NCBI GenBank assembly: GCA_015060925.1
Contig: SUXM01000007.1
Location: forward strand, 1-64,000
From: Parabacteroides distasonis
GTDB taxonomy: Bacteria; Bacteroidota; Bacteroidia; Bacteroidales; Tannerellaceae
Reading direction: 5' to 3'
Length of the DNA: 64,000 nucleotides
Part shown: piece after piece, positions 50,984 through 59,012 of the stretch
Position numbering within the stretch: the stretch's first letter is position 1
How the letters are laid out: the number at the start of each line of letters is the position of its first letter
Position numbers and translations under genes: made by a program
The notes under the pieces: generated by a model
Databases searched by the model: none
Seen by the model: the letters and a program-made list of their open reading frames with translations, nothing else
What the model was told of the DNA's origin: nothing

Positions 50984-51672
50984 AAAGCTTTGGTTAATTC
51001 GATGTATGCCTCTGTATACTGATGTCGGGCAATTTCGATGGTCAATGTGGTAGGAACCACAGGTTCTATTGGTTGTTCTTTTCTTAGTTCTATTAACATC
51101 CGTTTAGGAAGTGCACCAATAACCGGGACTACATCAACCTCTTTGGAAAGAAAAAGTTGTTCTTTACCTATACCTTGTAGAAGGGATTCTTTTCTATCGT
51201 ATGGAAGGATAAGCGCAATGACTCCTTTTGGTGTTAATAGTTGATGGCAATCCCGTAATAGAGACTCCAATGAAAGAGTGTCGGTATGGCGAGCTGTACT
51301 ACGTTGATGATCTGGACATTTAAGTGAATCAACGAAGTAGGGTGGATTTGATACAATTAGGTCATATTGAGAGGAGCAGGAGTGACAATAAGTCTCTAAA
51401 TCCTTATGGATAATCTCTACTCGCTTTGAAAAAGGAGAATTTGCAACATTTTCAGTGGCCTGTAAACAAGCTGCCTCATCGATATCTATTGCATGGATCT
51501 GAGCACTGCTTCGTTGGGCCAACATTAAGGCAATAAGTCCGGTTCCGGTTCCCACATCTAAAATACGTTGGCAACCGATCACATTCGCCCATGCACCTAA
51601 TAAAACCCCATCGGTTCCGACCTTCATGGCGCATCGGTCGTGGTGGATTGTGAATTGTTTAAATTGAAACAT
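50968..51672 (-). CDS. trmN6: tRNA1(Val) A37 N6-methyltransferase
   Basis: A 234-residue SAM-dependent methyltransferase of the YfiC/TrmN6 family acting on A37 of tRNA-Val. The N-terminus FTIHHDRCAMKVGTDGVLLG is family-typical, motif I is ILDVGTGTGLIALMLAQR (about residues 38-55), and the amino-methylase catalytic NPPY sits in LIVSNPPYFVDSLK (about 111-124). Ends within the 3' end of the lipid kinase gene. The -7 element at 51678-51685 is only six bases upstream of the ATG, so the mRNA may be leaderless. Confidence 0.92.
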   Translation of the reverse strand: MFQFKQFTIHHDRCAMKVGTDGVLLGAWANVIGCQRILDVGTGTGLIALMLAQRSSAQIHAIDIDEAACLQATENVANSPFSKRVEIIHKDLETYCHSCSSQYDLIVSNPPYFVDSLKCPDHQRSTARHTDTLSLESLLRDCHQLLTPKGVIALILPYDRKESLLQGIGKEQLFLSKEVDVVPVIGALPKRMLIELRKEQPIEPVVPTTLTIEIARHQYTEAYIELTKAFYLKM

Positions 51673-51677
51673 CGTTG

Positions 51678-51685
51678 CAAAAGTA
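51678..51685 (-). promoter_or_regulatory. -7 promoter element of trmN6 (near-leaderless)
   Basis: TACTTTTG on the minus strand, six bases before the ATG at 51672, placing the transcription start at or very near the start codon. Confidence 0.5.
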
Positions 51686-51706
51686 TATTATTTGTTTGAA
51701 AAAGCG

Positions 51707-51714
51707 TAACTTTG
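51707..51714 (+). promoter_or_regulatory. -7 promoter element of lon
   Basis: TAACTTTG, 72 bases before lon; faces the trmN6 promoter with 21 bases between the two elements. Confidence 0.55.
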
Positions 51715-51785
51715 GCACGTTTATTGCTATACTTAATATATTTAAAGAGGATAAAGTTGTACAACATTGTGAAGGTGTATAATAT

Positions 51786-54251
51786 ATGAAGAAGACAAAA
51801 GTAAAGATGTATGCTGATAGTTCCTATAATGATTTGGAGGATAGTATCGGCATTGTGATGCCAATCTTGACAGAATGTGATGTGGATGAGGATTTTTCAG
51901 CTGGCATAGAAACTGTAGGAGAGGTATTGCCTATTCTTCCATTACGAAATATGGTTTTGTTCCCCGGTGTGGCTATGCCGGTTATGATAGGACGTCCTAA
52001 ATCGTTGCGTTTGGTGAAGGATGCCGTGATGAATAAACAGATGGTCGGTGTCGTTTGTCAGAAAGATATGGAAACAGAAGAACCGGGCATCAAAGATCTT
52101 TATACCACAGGTGTTGTTGCTGAGATTGTTCGTGTCTTAGAGATGCCAGATGGAACGACTACGGCTATTTTGCAAGGAAAGAGACGTTTTCGTTTGGAAG
52201 AACTTACGGAGAAAGAGCCGTTTTTGAAAGGGCGTATTTCCATGTTGGAGGATAAGATGCCGGAAAAGAAAGACCGGGAATTTGAAGCTCTTGTTTCGAC
52301 TATCAAGGATTTGACTATAAAAATGTTGAGTGCAATGTCTGAAGCTCCTCAAGAGTTGATCTTTTCCATTAAGAATAATCGGAATTTGATTTATCTTATC
52401 AACTTTTCTTGTTGTAATATCCCAAGTGGATCAGCTGTAGAGAAACAGGAATTGCTACTTATCGGTAAATTGAAAGATCGAGCGTATCGTTTGTTATATA
52501 TCTTAAACAGGGAATATCAGTTGGTAGAGTTGAAGAAGTCTATCCAGATGAAGACTCATGAGGATATCAACCAACAACAAAAAGAGTATTTCTTACAACA
52601 ACAGATCAAAACCATCCAAGAAGAGTTGGGTGGAAATATCAATGAATTGGAGATAAAGGAACTTCGGGAAAAGGCGGCCAAGAAGAAATGGTCTTTGGCT
52701 GTGGCTGAAGTCTTTGAAAAGGAGATCCGTAAATTGGAACGTTTACATCCTCAATCTCCCGATTTTTCTATCCAAAGCCAATATGTGCAGACTATTATCA
52801 ATTTGCCATGGAATGAATACAGCAAGGATAATTTCAATTTAGGACATGCTCAAAAGATATTGGATCGTGACCATTACGGATTGGAAAAGGTAAAGGAGCG
52901 TATCATAGAACACTTGGCTGTCTTAAAATTAAAAGGAGACATGAAATCTCCGATTATCTGTCTTTATGGCCCTCCAGGGGTTGGAAAAACCTCTTTGGGA
53001 CGTTCTATCGCAGAGGCTTTAAACCGTAAGTATGTACGTATTTCGTTGGGCGGTTTACATGATGAGGCTGAGATCCGTGGGCATCGCCGTACCTATATTG
53101 GTGCTATGTCTGGACGTATCATCCAGAATTTACAGAAAGCAGGAACATCCAATCCTGTGTTTATTTTGGATGAGATTGATAAGGTAACGAATGATTTCAA
53201 GGGTGATCCCGCATCTGCTTTGCTGGAAGTGTTGGATCCGGAACAGAACAATGCTTTTCATGACAACTACTTGGATATTGATTATGATTTGAGTAAGGTG
53301 ATGTTTATTGCAACAGCTAATAATCTGAACACGATTTCCCAACCGCTGTTAGACCGTATGGAATTGATAGAGGTGAGCGGTTATATTATGGAAGAGAAGG
53401 TGGAGATTGCGGCACGTCATTTAGTTCCAAAGCAATTAGAAGCACATGGTTTGCCTAAAGGAAAGGTGAAATTCCCCAAAAAGACTTTGCAGGCTATTAT
53501 TGAATCATATACGCGTGAGAGTGGAGTGCGTGAATTAGATAAAAAAATAGCCAAGGTTATGCGTAAATTAGCTCGCAAGTTGGCGGGAGGAGAAGAACTT
53601 CCAAGCCAAGTACGTCCGGAAGATTTGTATGATTACTTAGGTGCAGTTGAATATACCCGTGATAAATATCAAGGCAATGAATATGCAGGTGTGGTGACAG
53701 GGTTAGCTTGGACTGCCGTAGGAGGAGAGATTCTTTTTGTGGAGTCAAGTCTTAGTAAAGGAAAAGGTTCAAAACTAACTTTGACAGGAAATTTGGGAGA
53801 TGTCATGAAAGAATCTGCCATGTTGGCACTTGAGTATATCCATTCGCATGCCAAGTTATTTAATATAGATGAAGAACTCTTTGAAAATTGGAATGTACAT
53901 GTTCATGTGCCGGAGGGAGCGATTCCGAAGGATGGGCCAAGTGCCGGAGTAACTATGGTGACCTCTTTGGTATCAGCTTTCACGCAGCGCAAGGTTCGTA
54001 GTAATTTGGCTATGACCGGAGAAATCACATTACGAGGTAAAGTCTTGCCGGTAGGAGGTATCAAAGAGAAAATTTTGGCGGCCAAGCGTGCCGGAATAAA
54101 GGAGTTAATCCTTTGTAAGGAAAATAAGAAGGATGTGGATGAAATCAAAGTGGACTATTTGAAAGGTTTAACATTCCATTATGTGGAAGACATTCGTCAA
54201 GTAGTTGATTTAGCTTTGCTAAAGGAAAAGGTTTCTGATCCGTTATTTTAA
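51786..54251 (+). CDS. lon: Endopeptidase La (Lon protease)
   Basis: An 821-residue ATP-dependent cytoplasmic protease that degrades damaged and regulatory proteins. N-terminal substrate domain (VLPILPLRNMVLFPGVAMPV, about residues 48-67) with a coiled-coil, AAA+ module with Walker A GPPGVGKTS (about 398) and Walker B VFILDEIDKV (about 457), sensor text LLDRMELIEVSGY, and the proteolytic domain with the catalytic Ser in PKDGPSAGVTMV (about 718) and Lys in KEKILAAKRAG (about 761). The start could alternatively be seven codons later (MYADSS). Own promoter and strong terminator. Confidence 0.97.
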   Translation: MKKTKVKMYADSSYNDLEDSIGIVMPILTECDVDEDFSAGIETVGEVLPILPLRNMVLFPGVAMPVMIGRPKSLRLVKDAVMNKQMVGVVCQKDMETEEPGIKDLYTTGVVAEIVRVLEMPDGTTTAILQGKRRFRLEELTEKEPFLKGRISMLEDKMPEKKDREFEALVSTIKDLTIKMLSAMSEAPQELIFSIKNNRNLIYLINFSCCNIPSGSAVEKQELLLIGKLKDRAYRLLYILNREYQLVELKKSIQMKTHEDINQQQKEYFLQQQIKTIQEELGGNINELEIKELREKAAKKKWSLAVAEVFEKEIRKLERLHPQSPDFSIQSQYVQTIINLPWNEYSKDNFNLGHAQKILDRDHYGLEKVKERIIEHLAVLKLKGDMKSPIICLYGPPGVGKTSLGRSIAEALNRKYVRISLGGLHDEAEIRGHRRTYIGAMSGRIIQNLQKAGTSNPVFILDEIDKVTNDFKGDPASALLEVLDPEQNNAFHDNYLDIDYDLSKVMFIATANNLNTISQPLLDRMELIEVSGYIMEEKVEIAARHLVPKQLEAHGLPKGKVKFPKKTLQAIIESYTRESGVRELDKKIAKVMRKLARKLAGGEELPSQVRPEDLYDYLGAVEYTRDKYQGNEYAGVVTGLAWTAVGGEILFVESSLSKGKGSKLTLTGNLGDVMKESAMLALEYIHSHAKLFNIDEELFENWNVHVHVPEGAIPKDGPSAGVTMVTSLVSAFTQRKVRSNLAMTGEITLRGKVLPVGGIKEKILAAKRAGIKELILCKENKKDVDEIKVDYLKGLTFHYVEDIRQVVDLALLKEKVSDPLF

Positions 54252-54275
54252 GATGTAGTTATATTTTTAGATAAT

Positions 54276-54308
54276 AAGAGAGGGCTCATTCAAAATGAGC
54301 CCTCTCTT
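54276..54308. terminator. Bidirectional terminator, lon / GH3
   Basis: Perfect 15-bp stem (54276-54290 with 54294-54308, arm AAGAGAGGGCTCATT) and a CAA loop, between convergent genes. Confidence 0.85.
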
Positions 54309-54319
54309 GTTTATTCTGT

Positions 54320-56923
54320 TTATTGGATTTCTAAAGCAATGCTTTGTAATGCTTTGTCGTCTGATGATGAACCGTACAATATCTGGTATTTACCCGGTCG
54401 TACTTCGAATGATTGTGTCTGGTCATTGAATGAGTAAAAAGCTTTGGGTGTCAACTCGATACTAACCTTTTCAGATTGTCCGGCTTTGACAGGTACTCGT
54501 TTATAAGCTTTCAATGACTTGATAGGCCCGTTAGGATCATTCGGGTTTTTAATATATACCTGAGCCACTTCATCACCATCCATATTGCCGGTATTGGCAA
54601 TATCGAAAGAGAGGGTGACAGTTTGCTCTTTTGTTATTTTATTGGCAGAAAGAGCTGCGTTTTGATATGTATAAGTGGTGTAGCTCAAGCCGTAGCCAAA
54701 TGGATAAAGTGGCTTTTCTGTCATGTAACGATAGGTACGTCCTTTCATGCTGTAATCTTCAAAATCAGGAAGTTGGTCAACTGATTTGTAGAAAGTAATA
54801 GGCAAACGTCCGGAAGGATTGTAATCACCGAATAAAATATCAGCTACCGCAGTTCCAGCCTCTTGACCACCATACCATGCGTTTAGTATTGCATCCACAT
54901 TTGCCTCTTCCCAATTCAAAGCCAACGCACTACCGGTACAAAGCACATAAATGACAGGTTTTCCTGTTGCTTTCAATGCTTTGATCATATCCTTTTGAAC
55001 TTTAGGTATTTCGATGTTAGTGCGGTCACCTTTCTTGAATCCTTCTACATTTACAGGCATTTCTTCACCTTCCAGTCGGGGAGAAATACCACCTACATAC
55101 ACAATGACATCCGCATCTTTTACCTTAGCAGCTGTTGCTTGACAATTCACTGGTTGACGTACTCCTACCAAGAAGTTCAAGTCTGCACTACCGATCTTTT
55201 GCATGTATTCAATCTTAAGCGGATACTTTTTCCCCTTTTCTGCGTTGAGTTTATAGATACGTTCAGTACCGTAAGAAGTACCCCATACCTCGATTACCTT
55301 TTCTTCTCCGATAAATAAACGGAAACCATCATTGCCGGATAGTTTGAACTCAATCTCTTCTGTTGCCGGAGCTTCAAATACACCGGTGAAGCGAGCCGAG
55401 AAGTTAGTTAAATTAACGTTTGGGGCAAATTGGGTGTTACCGCCTGTTGTATAATGTAAATGGACTGCAGACCCTTTATGTACCGGTTCACCTTCAAACT
55501 CAATATTGTTGAAAAATTCAGAAGCAAAACCTTGTCCGGCAGAAGAAGTGATGTAATTCCCTAAATCCTGGATAACAAAATCAGACGCATGGTTGCACCC
55601 CAATTCATAAATGACTTCCGCATTTGGCAATTTGTTTTGAATACCTTCTAAGATAGTTACGGTATGAGTAGGGAATCCGTTGTAGTTTGCCCAAAGCATT
55701 GTGGAGTCTGCTGCATTCGGACCTACAAGTGCTATTTTTTTGATCTCTTTGCTTAATGGAAGAATATTGTTCTTATTTTTAAGCAACACCATACTTTTCT
55801 GTGCCATTTCAAGCGCTTGAGCCACATGTTCCGGACATTCTACCACGCTTAAAGGTATCTTTGTGTATGGATTGTTATCTGCCGGATCGAACATACCCAG
55901 TTCAAAACGTCCTTTGAATAGGCGGCGGAGTGAAATATCCAAATCCTTTTCCGCAATCTTTCCCTCTTCAACTGCTTTGATCAAGGCCTTGTAACTGTTT
56001 CCGCATTCCAAGTCAGTGCCACTTAACACCGCATCTGCAGAGGCACTCTCTGCATCCGGATGAGTTTCATGGCGAGGTGTTTTCTCGTCTCTGACCCAGA
56101 AGTCATTGATGGCTCCACAGTCAGAAAGTACAATTCCCTTATATCCCCAACTATTACGCAGAATATCAGTTAATAACTTATCACTACCGCAACAAGGTTT
56201 ATCTTCGTAGCGGTTATAAGCACACATAACCTCTTGTACATTTCCCTCCTTTACCAATGCCTCGAAAGCCGGTAAATAGGTTTCCCATAAATCCCGAGGA
56301 GTCACTTCAGCTTCAAACTCATGACGGTTCCATTCCGGACCGCTATGGATTGCATAATGTTTGGCACAAGCATGAGTTTTGAAATAGTTTGGATCATCTC
56401 CCTGTAACCCCTTCACTACAGCAACACCCATCCGCTCTGTTAAATAGGGGTCTTCGCCGTAAGTTTCCATTCCACGTCCCCAGCGAGGATCACGGAAGAT
56501 GTTTACGTTGGGAGTCCAGAAAGTAAGTCCTTTATAGCGGTCATATTCTTTAACCTTTTGATATTGATGGAATTTAGCACGGGCTTCATCACTTACCATG
56601 CTGAATGTTTCATATAATGCGGCATCGTCAAAAGTAGCGGCCATAGCGATTGCTTGAGGGAAAACAGTTGCTTGTCCGGCACGAGCTACTCCATGCAAAG
56701 CTTCGTTCCACCAGTCATATTCAGGAATGCCCAATCGTTCGATAGCCGGAGTTACGTTCATCATTTGAGCCACCTTTTCTTCAAGAGTCAAGCGGCCGAT
56801 TAAATCATCTACTCGCTCGTCAACCGGAAGTTCCGGGTTTTGGAACGGGTAGTCATACTTTTCAGCACAAGACGCAGAAAGTAAAAGCGTTAATGCTGCT
56901 ACTGTTATGTGTTTGATTTTCAT
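54320..56923 (-). CDS. GH3 glycosidase lipoprotein with PA14 insert
   Basis: An 867-residue exo-acting beta-glycosidase, probably beta-glucosidase or beta-xylosidase. Lipoprotein signal to LLLSASC (Cys19). Catalytic (alpha/beta)8 domain to about residue 380, with GRGMETYGEDPYLT (about 150) and the nucleophile Asp in GIVLSDCGAINDFW (about 268); second domain to about 440; PA14 carbohydrate-binding insert about 460-600 (FASEFFNNIEFEG, LSGNDGFRLFIGEE); then the rest of domain two with GGQEAGTAVADILFGDYNPS and a C-terminal fibronectin-III-like domain (KAFYSFNDQTQSFEVRPG). PA14-carrying GH3 enzymes typically act on glucans, xylans or plant glycosides. A trmD gene lies 35 bases upstream, a possible operon. 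Confidence 0.92.
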   Translation of the reverse strand: MKIKHITVAALTLLLSASCAEKYDYPFQNPELPVDERVDDLIGRLTLEEKVAQMMNVTPAIERLGIPEYDWWNEALHGVARAGQATVFPQAIAMAATFDDAALYETFSMVSDEARAKFHQYQKVKEYDRYKGLTFWTPNVNIFRDPRWGRGMETYGEDPYLTERMGVAVVKGLQGDDPNYFKTHACAKHYAIHSGPEWNRHEFEAEVTPRDLWETYLPAFEALVKEGNVQEVMCAYNRYEDKPCCGSDKLLTDILRNSWGYKGIVLSDCGAINDFWVRDEKTPRHETHPDAESASADAVLSGTDLECGNSYKALIKAVEEGKIAEKDLDISLRRLFKGRFELGMFDPADNNPYTKIPLSVVECPEHVAQALEMAQKSMVLLKNKNNILPLSKEIKKIALVGPNAADSTMLWANYNGFPTHTVTILEGIQNKLPNAEVIYELGCNHASDFVIQDLGNYITSSAGQGFASEFFNNIEFEGEPVHKGSAVHLHYTTGGNTQFAPNVNLTNFSARFTGVFEAPATEEIEFKLSGNDGFRLFIGEEKVIEVWGTSYGTERIYKLNAEKGKKYPLKIEYMQKIGSADLNFLVGVRQPVNCQATAAKVKDADVIVYVGGISPRLEGEEMPVNVEGFKKGDRTNIEIPKVQKDMIKALKATGKPVIYVLCTGSALALNWEEANVDAILNAWYGGQEAGTAVADILFGDYNPSGRLPITFYKSVDQLPDFEDYSMKGRTYRYMTEKPLYPFGYGLSYTTYTYQNAALSANKITKEQTVTLSFDIANTGNMDGDEVAQVYIKNPNDPNGPIKSLKAYKRVPVKAGQSEKVSIELTPKAFYSFNDQTQSFEVRPGKYQILYGSSSDDKALQSIALEIQ

Positions 56924-56958
56924 AAGGTGATATTATTTGATATTAGAATACAAAGTTG

Positions 56959-57633
56959 TTATTTCAACAGATCGGGACGAAGTTTGGCAGTACGTTCCTG
57001 AGCCTGTTGCAAACGCCATTCTTCGATTTTGCGTTGATGACCGGAAAGTAATACTTCTGGTACTTTCCAACCGTTGTAATCTGCCGGACGGGTATAGACC
57101 GGAGGTGCCAACAGGTTGTCTTGGAATGAGTCGGAAAGAGCACTTTGTTCATCGCCGATAGCACCCGGGATAAGGCGGACGACAGCGTCTGTTATGATTG
57201 CTGCAGCCAATTCTCCACCGGTTAAAACATAATCACCTACCGAAATCTCTTTGGTAATCAGATGTTCGCGGATACGGTAGTCGATACCTTTGTAATGCCC
57301 GCAAAGGATGATCAAGTTATCTAACATCGACATGCTGTTTGCCATAGGCTGGTTGAATGTTTCACCATCGGGAGAGGTATAGATTACCTCGTCATATTCC
57401 CGTTCACTCTTTAATACAGAGATGGCACGGTCGATTGGTTCGATTTGCATCACCATGCCCGCTTCACCTCCGAAAGGGTAATCATCCACTCGGCGCCACT
57501 TGTTGGTTGTATAATCCCGAAGATTATGCAGGTGTATCTCTGCCAACCCTTTGTCTTGAGCACGTTTTACAATCGAACAGTTTACCATTCCCTCGATCAT
57601 TTCAGGGAGCACTGTCAATATATCTATGCGCAT
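56959..57633 (-). CDS. trmD: tRNA (guanine37-N1)-methyltransferase
   Basis: A 224-residue SPOUT methyltransferase that puts m1G at position 37 and prevents frameshifting. The deep-knot SAM site is seen as [17 protein letters not shown] (about residues 106-122) and [19 protein letters not shown] (about 128-146); the substrate loop is [13 protein letters not shown] (about 56-68). The ORF-track start is a TTG three codons earlier; I use the ATG at 57631-57633 ([10 protein letters not shown], the family start). Promoter at 57658-57665; NYN gene 50 bases further upstream. Confidence 0.96.
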   Translation of the reverse strand: MRIDILTVLPEMIEGMVNCSIVKRAQDKGLAEIHLHNLRDYTTNKWRRVDDYPFGGEAGMVMQIEPIDRAISVLKSEREYDEVIYTSPDGETFNQPMANSMSMLDNLIILCGHYKGIDYRIREHLITKEISVGDYVLTGGELAAAIITDAVVRLIPGAIGDEQSALSDSFQDNLLAPPVYTRPADYNGWKVPEVLLSGHQRKIEEWRLQQAQERTAKLRPDLLK

Positions 57634-57657
57634 ACGATTCAAATTTGATTAAAAAAG

Positions 57658-57665
57658 CAAAGATA
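57658..57665 (-). promoter_or_regulatory. -7 promoter element of trmD
   Basis: TATCTTTG on the minus strand, 25 bases before the trmD ATG. Confidence 0.6.
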
Positions 57666-57683
57666 GAATGAAAAATCTGTTTG

Positions 57684-58301
57684 CTAAATATTATGACACA
57701 ATTTCGTTAGTAAAGCTTTATCCTTGGCACATTCATTGCTTAGTTCGATATGCCAGTTTACCTCCTCTTTCAAGAAAGGAGAGGTGGAGGATTGTTTGCC
57801 CATATTCCAGGTTAAAAGAAGTACCCGGCTTTTTAACGCTTTCAGTTTGCGGGCGATCATTTCGTGGTCGGCATCACCGGTGATTAGAACCACGACTTCG
57901 AATTGACGGAGCAGGGTCAACTCGAAAGTTTCCAATGCATACCAGGTGTCAATACCCTTTTCGATGATTGTTATTTCACCGTTTTTCTTTACTTCACGCA
58001 GATGCTTGTAATGGAAAACGACATCGTTTTCTATCAAGGTGTCTTCAAATTTCCTTTCCGAGAAAAGAAGATGCTTGTTGTTGGCATCTTGTACCCGGTA
58101 ACGGCCACGAAAATAATGGCTTTCAGTGATTTGGCAGTCCTCTAAGTCTATCCGGTATTTGGTGGAAATCTGTTGCCGGATGTAAGTGAAAAGATTACCA
58201 AGGTTAACTTGTAAAGATAAATTTCTTTTTAACCCTTCGTCTATTTTGGCATAGTAACCTCCGTCAATGAAGATGCCTATTGATATTTGTCTGTTTTCCA
58301 T
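57684..58301 (-). CDS. NYN domain (PIN-like) putative RNase
   Basis: A 205-residue cytoplasmic protein. The NYN/LabA PIN-like fold is indicated by ISIGIFIDGGYYAKIDEGL (about residues 6-24, first acidic site), EKGIDTWYALETFELTL (about 113-129) and VVLITGDADHEMIARKLKAL (about 136-155, G-D-x-D metal site). Such proteins are metal-dependent ribonucleases or RNA-binding regulators. The target is unknown. It lies on the same strand as trmD and next to the divergent DUF6078 gene. Confidence 0.85.
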   Translation of the reverse strand: MENRQISIGIFIDGGYYAKIDEGLKRNLSLQVNLGNLFTYIRQQISTKYRIDLEDCQITESHYFRGRYRVQDANNKHLLFSERKFEDTLIENDVVFHYKHLREVKKNGEITIIEKGIDTWYALETFELTLLRQFEVVVLITGDADHEMIARKLKALKSRVLLLTWNMGKQSSTSPFLKEEVNWHIELSNECAKDKALLTKLCHNI

Positions 58302-58396
58302 AATCGTAGAATCTGAATGTTTTTATTTCGCGAAAATAGTGATTTCATGGAAAAAGTTCATATCTTTAATGCTTTTAATTCGATAGTAGATACATT

Positions 58397-58831
58397 ATGG
58401 ATGCAGATTTTAATTATCAATCAGTCCCGGTAAGCTTTGTCCATTGTCTGAAAGGAGAATGCAAGTTTGCAGCGGACTGCCTACGTTACCAAATTACCTT
58501 ACGTATGCCTGCCGATAGGCCATTTGTGACAGTTGTGAATCCTGGGAGCATACAAGCGGATGGGGAGAATTGCCCGCACTTCCGGGAAGATAAAAAGATA
58601 CGGTTCGCCTATGGAATGACTCATTTGTATGATGCCCTTCCATACAAGTTGGCTAATACCATAAAGAGGCAATTATATAATTATTTCGGGCGAAGCATGT
58701 ATTACCGCATTCGTAACAAGGAACGGGCGATTACTCCGCAGGAACAGACCTATATTCAGACCGTTTTTGAAAAGCAAGGGGTGGAGGAGAAACCTCTCTT
58801 TGATGAATATCGGGAGCAATACGATTGGTGA
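58397..58831 (+). CDS. DUF6078 family cytoplasmic protein
   Basis: A 144-residue protein with no signal or membrane segment. DUF6078 of Bacteroidales is recognised from the Cys-rich start (VHCLKGECKFAADCLRYQ, about residues 14-31, then ENCPHF about 58) and the helical FAYGMTHLYDALPYKLANTI region (about 69-88). The C-x4-C-x5-C plus later C-P-H pattern suggests a metal site, but no cofactor is known. A near-match promoter TATCTTTA lies at 58361-58368. It ends in a tandem hairpin array that may terminate it. Confidence 0.75.
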   Translation: MDADFNYQSVPVSFVHCLKGECKFAADCLRYQITLRMPADRPFVTVVNPGSIQADGENCPHFREDKKIRFAYGMTHLYDALPYKLANTIKRQLYNYFGRSMYYRIRNKERAITPQEQTYIQTVFEKQGVEEKPLFDEYREQYDW

Positions 58832-58928
58832 GAGTTCTCATAGGCATGAGAATCTTTTCCCATGCCTATGAGATTTTTTTCTCATGCCTATGGGAATTTA
58901 TTCTCATGCCTATGGGAAAAAGTTCTCT
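58832..58928. repeat. TTCTCAT hairpin repeat array, copy 3
   Basis: About four tandem units of 22-24 bases made from CTCAT/CCCAT and ATGAGA/ATGGGA half-sites, beginning TTCTCATAGGCATGAGAA immediately after the DUF6078 stop. Consecutive units can pair with each other in several registers. The array ends 18 bases before the pheT -7 element. Confidence 0.8.
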
Positions 58929-58945
58929 ATTTCAATAATTATTTG

Positions 58946-58953
58946 TACTTTTG
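58946..58953 (+). promoter_or_regulatory. -7 promoter element of pheT
   Basis: TACTTTTG, 59 bases before the pheT ATG; the region where a -33 element would lie is partly inside the hairpin array. Confidence 0.6.
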
Positions 58954-59012
58954 CCCGTCATTTTGGCGTGGACTATGGAGTCCCGTCTCTTTACTGAATA
59001 AATTTTAAAACA

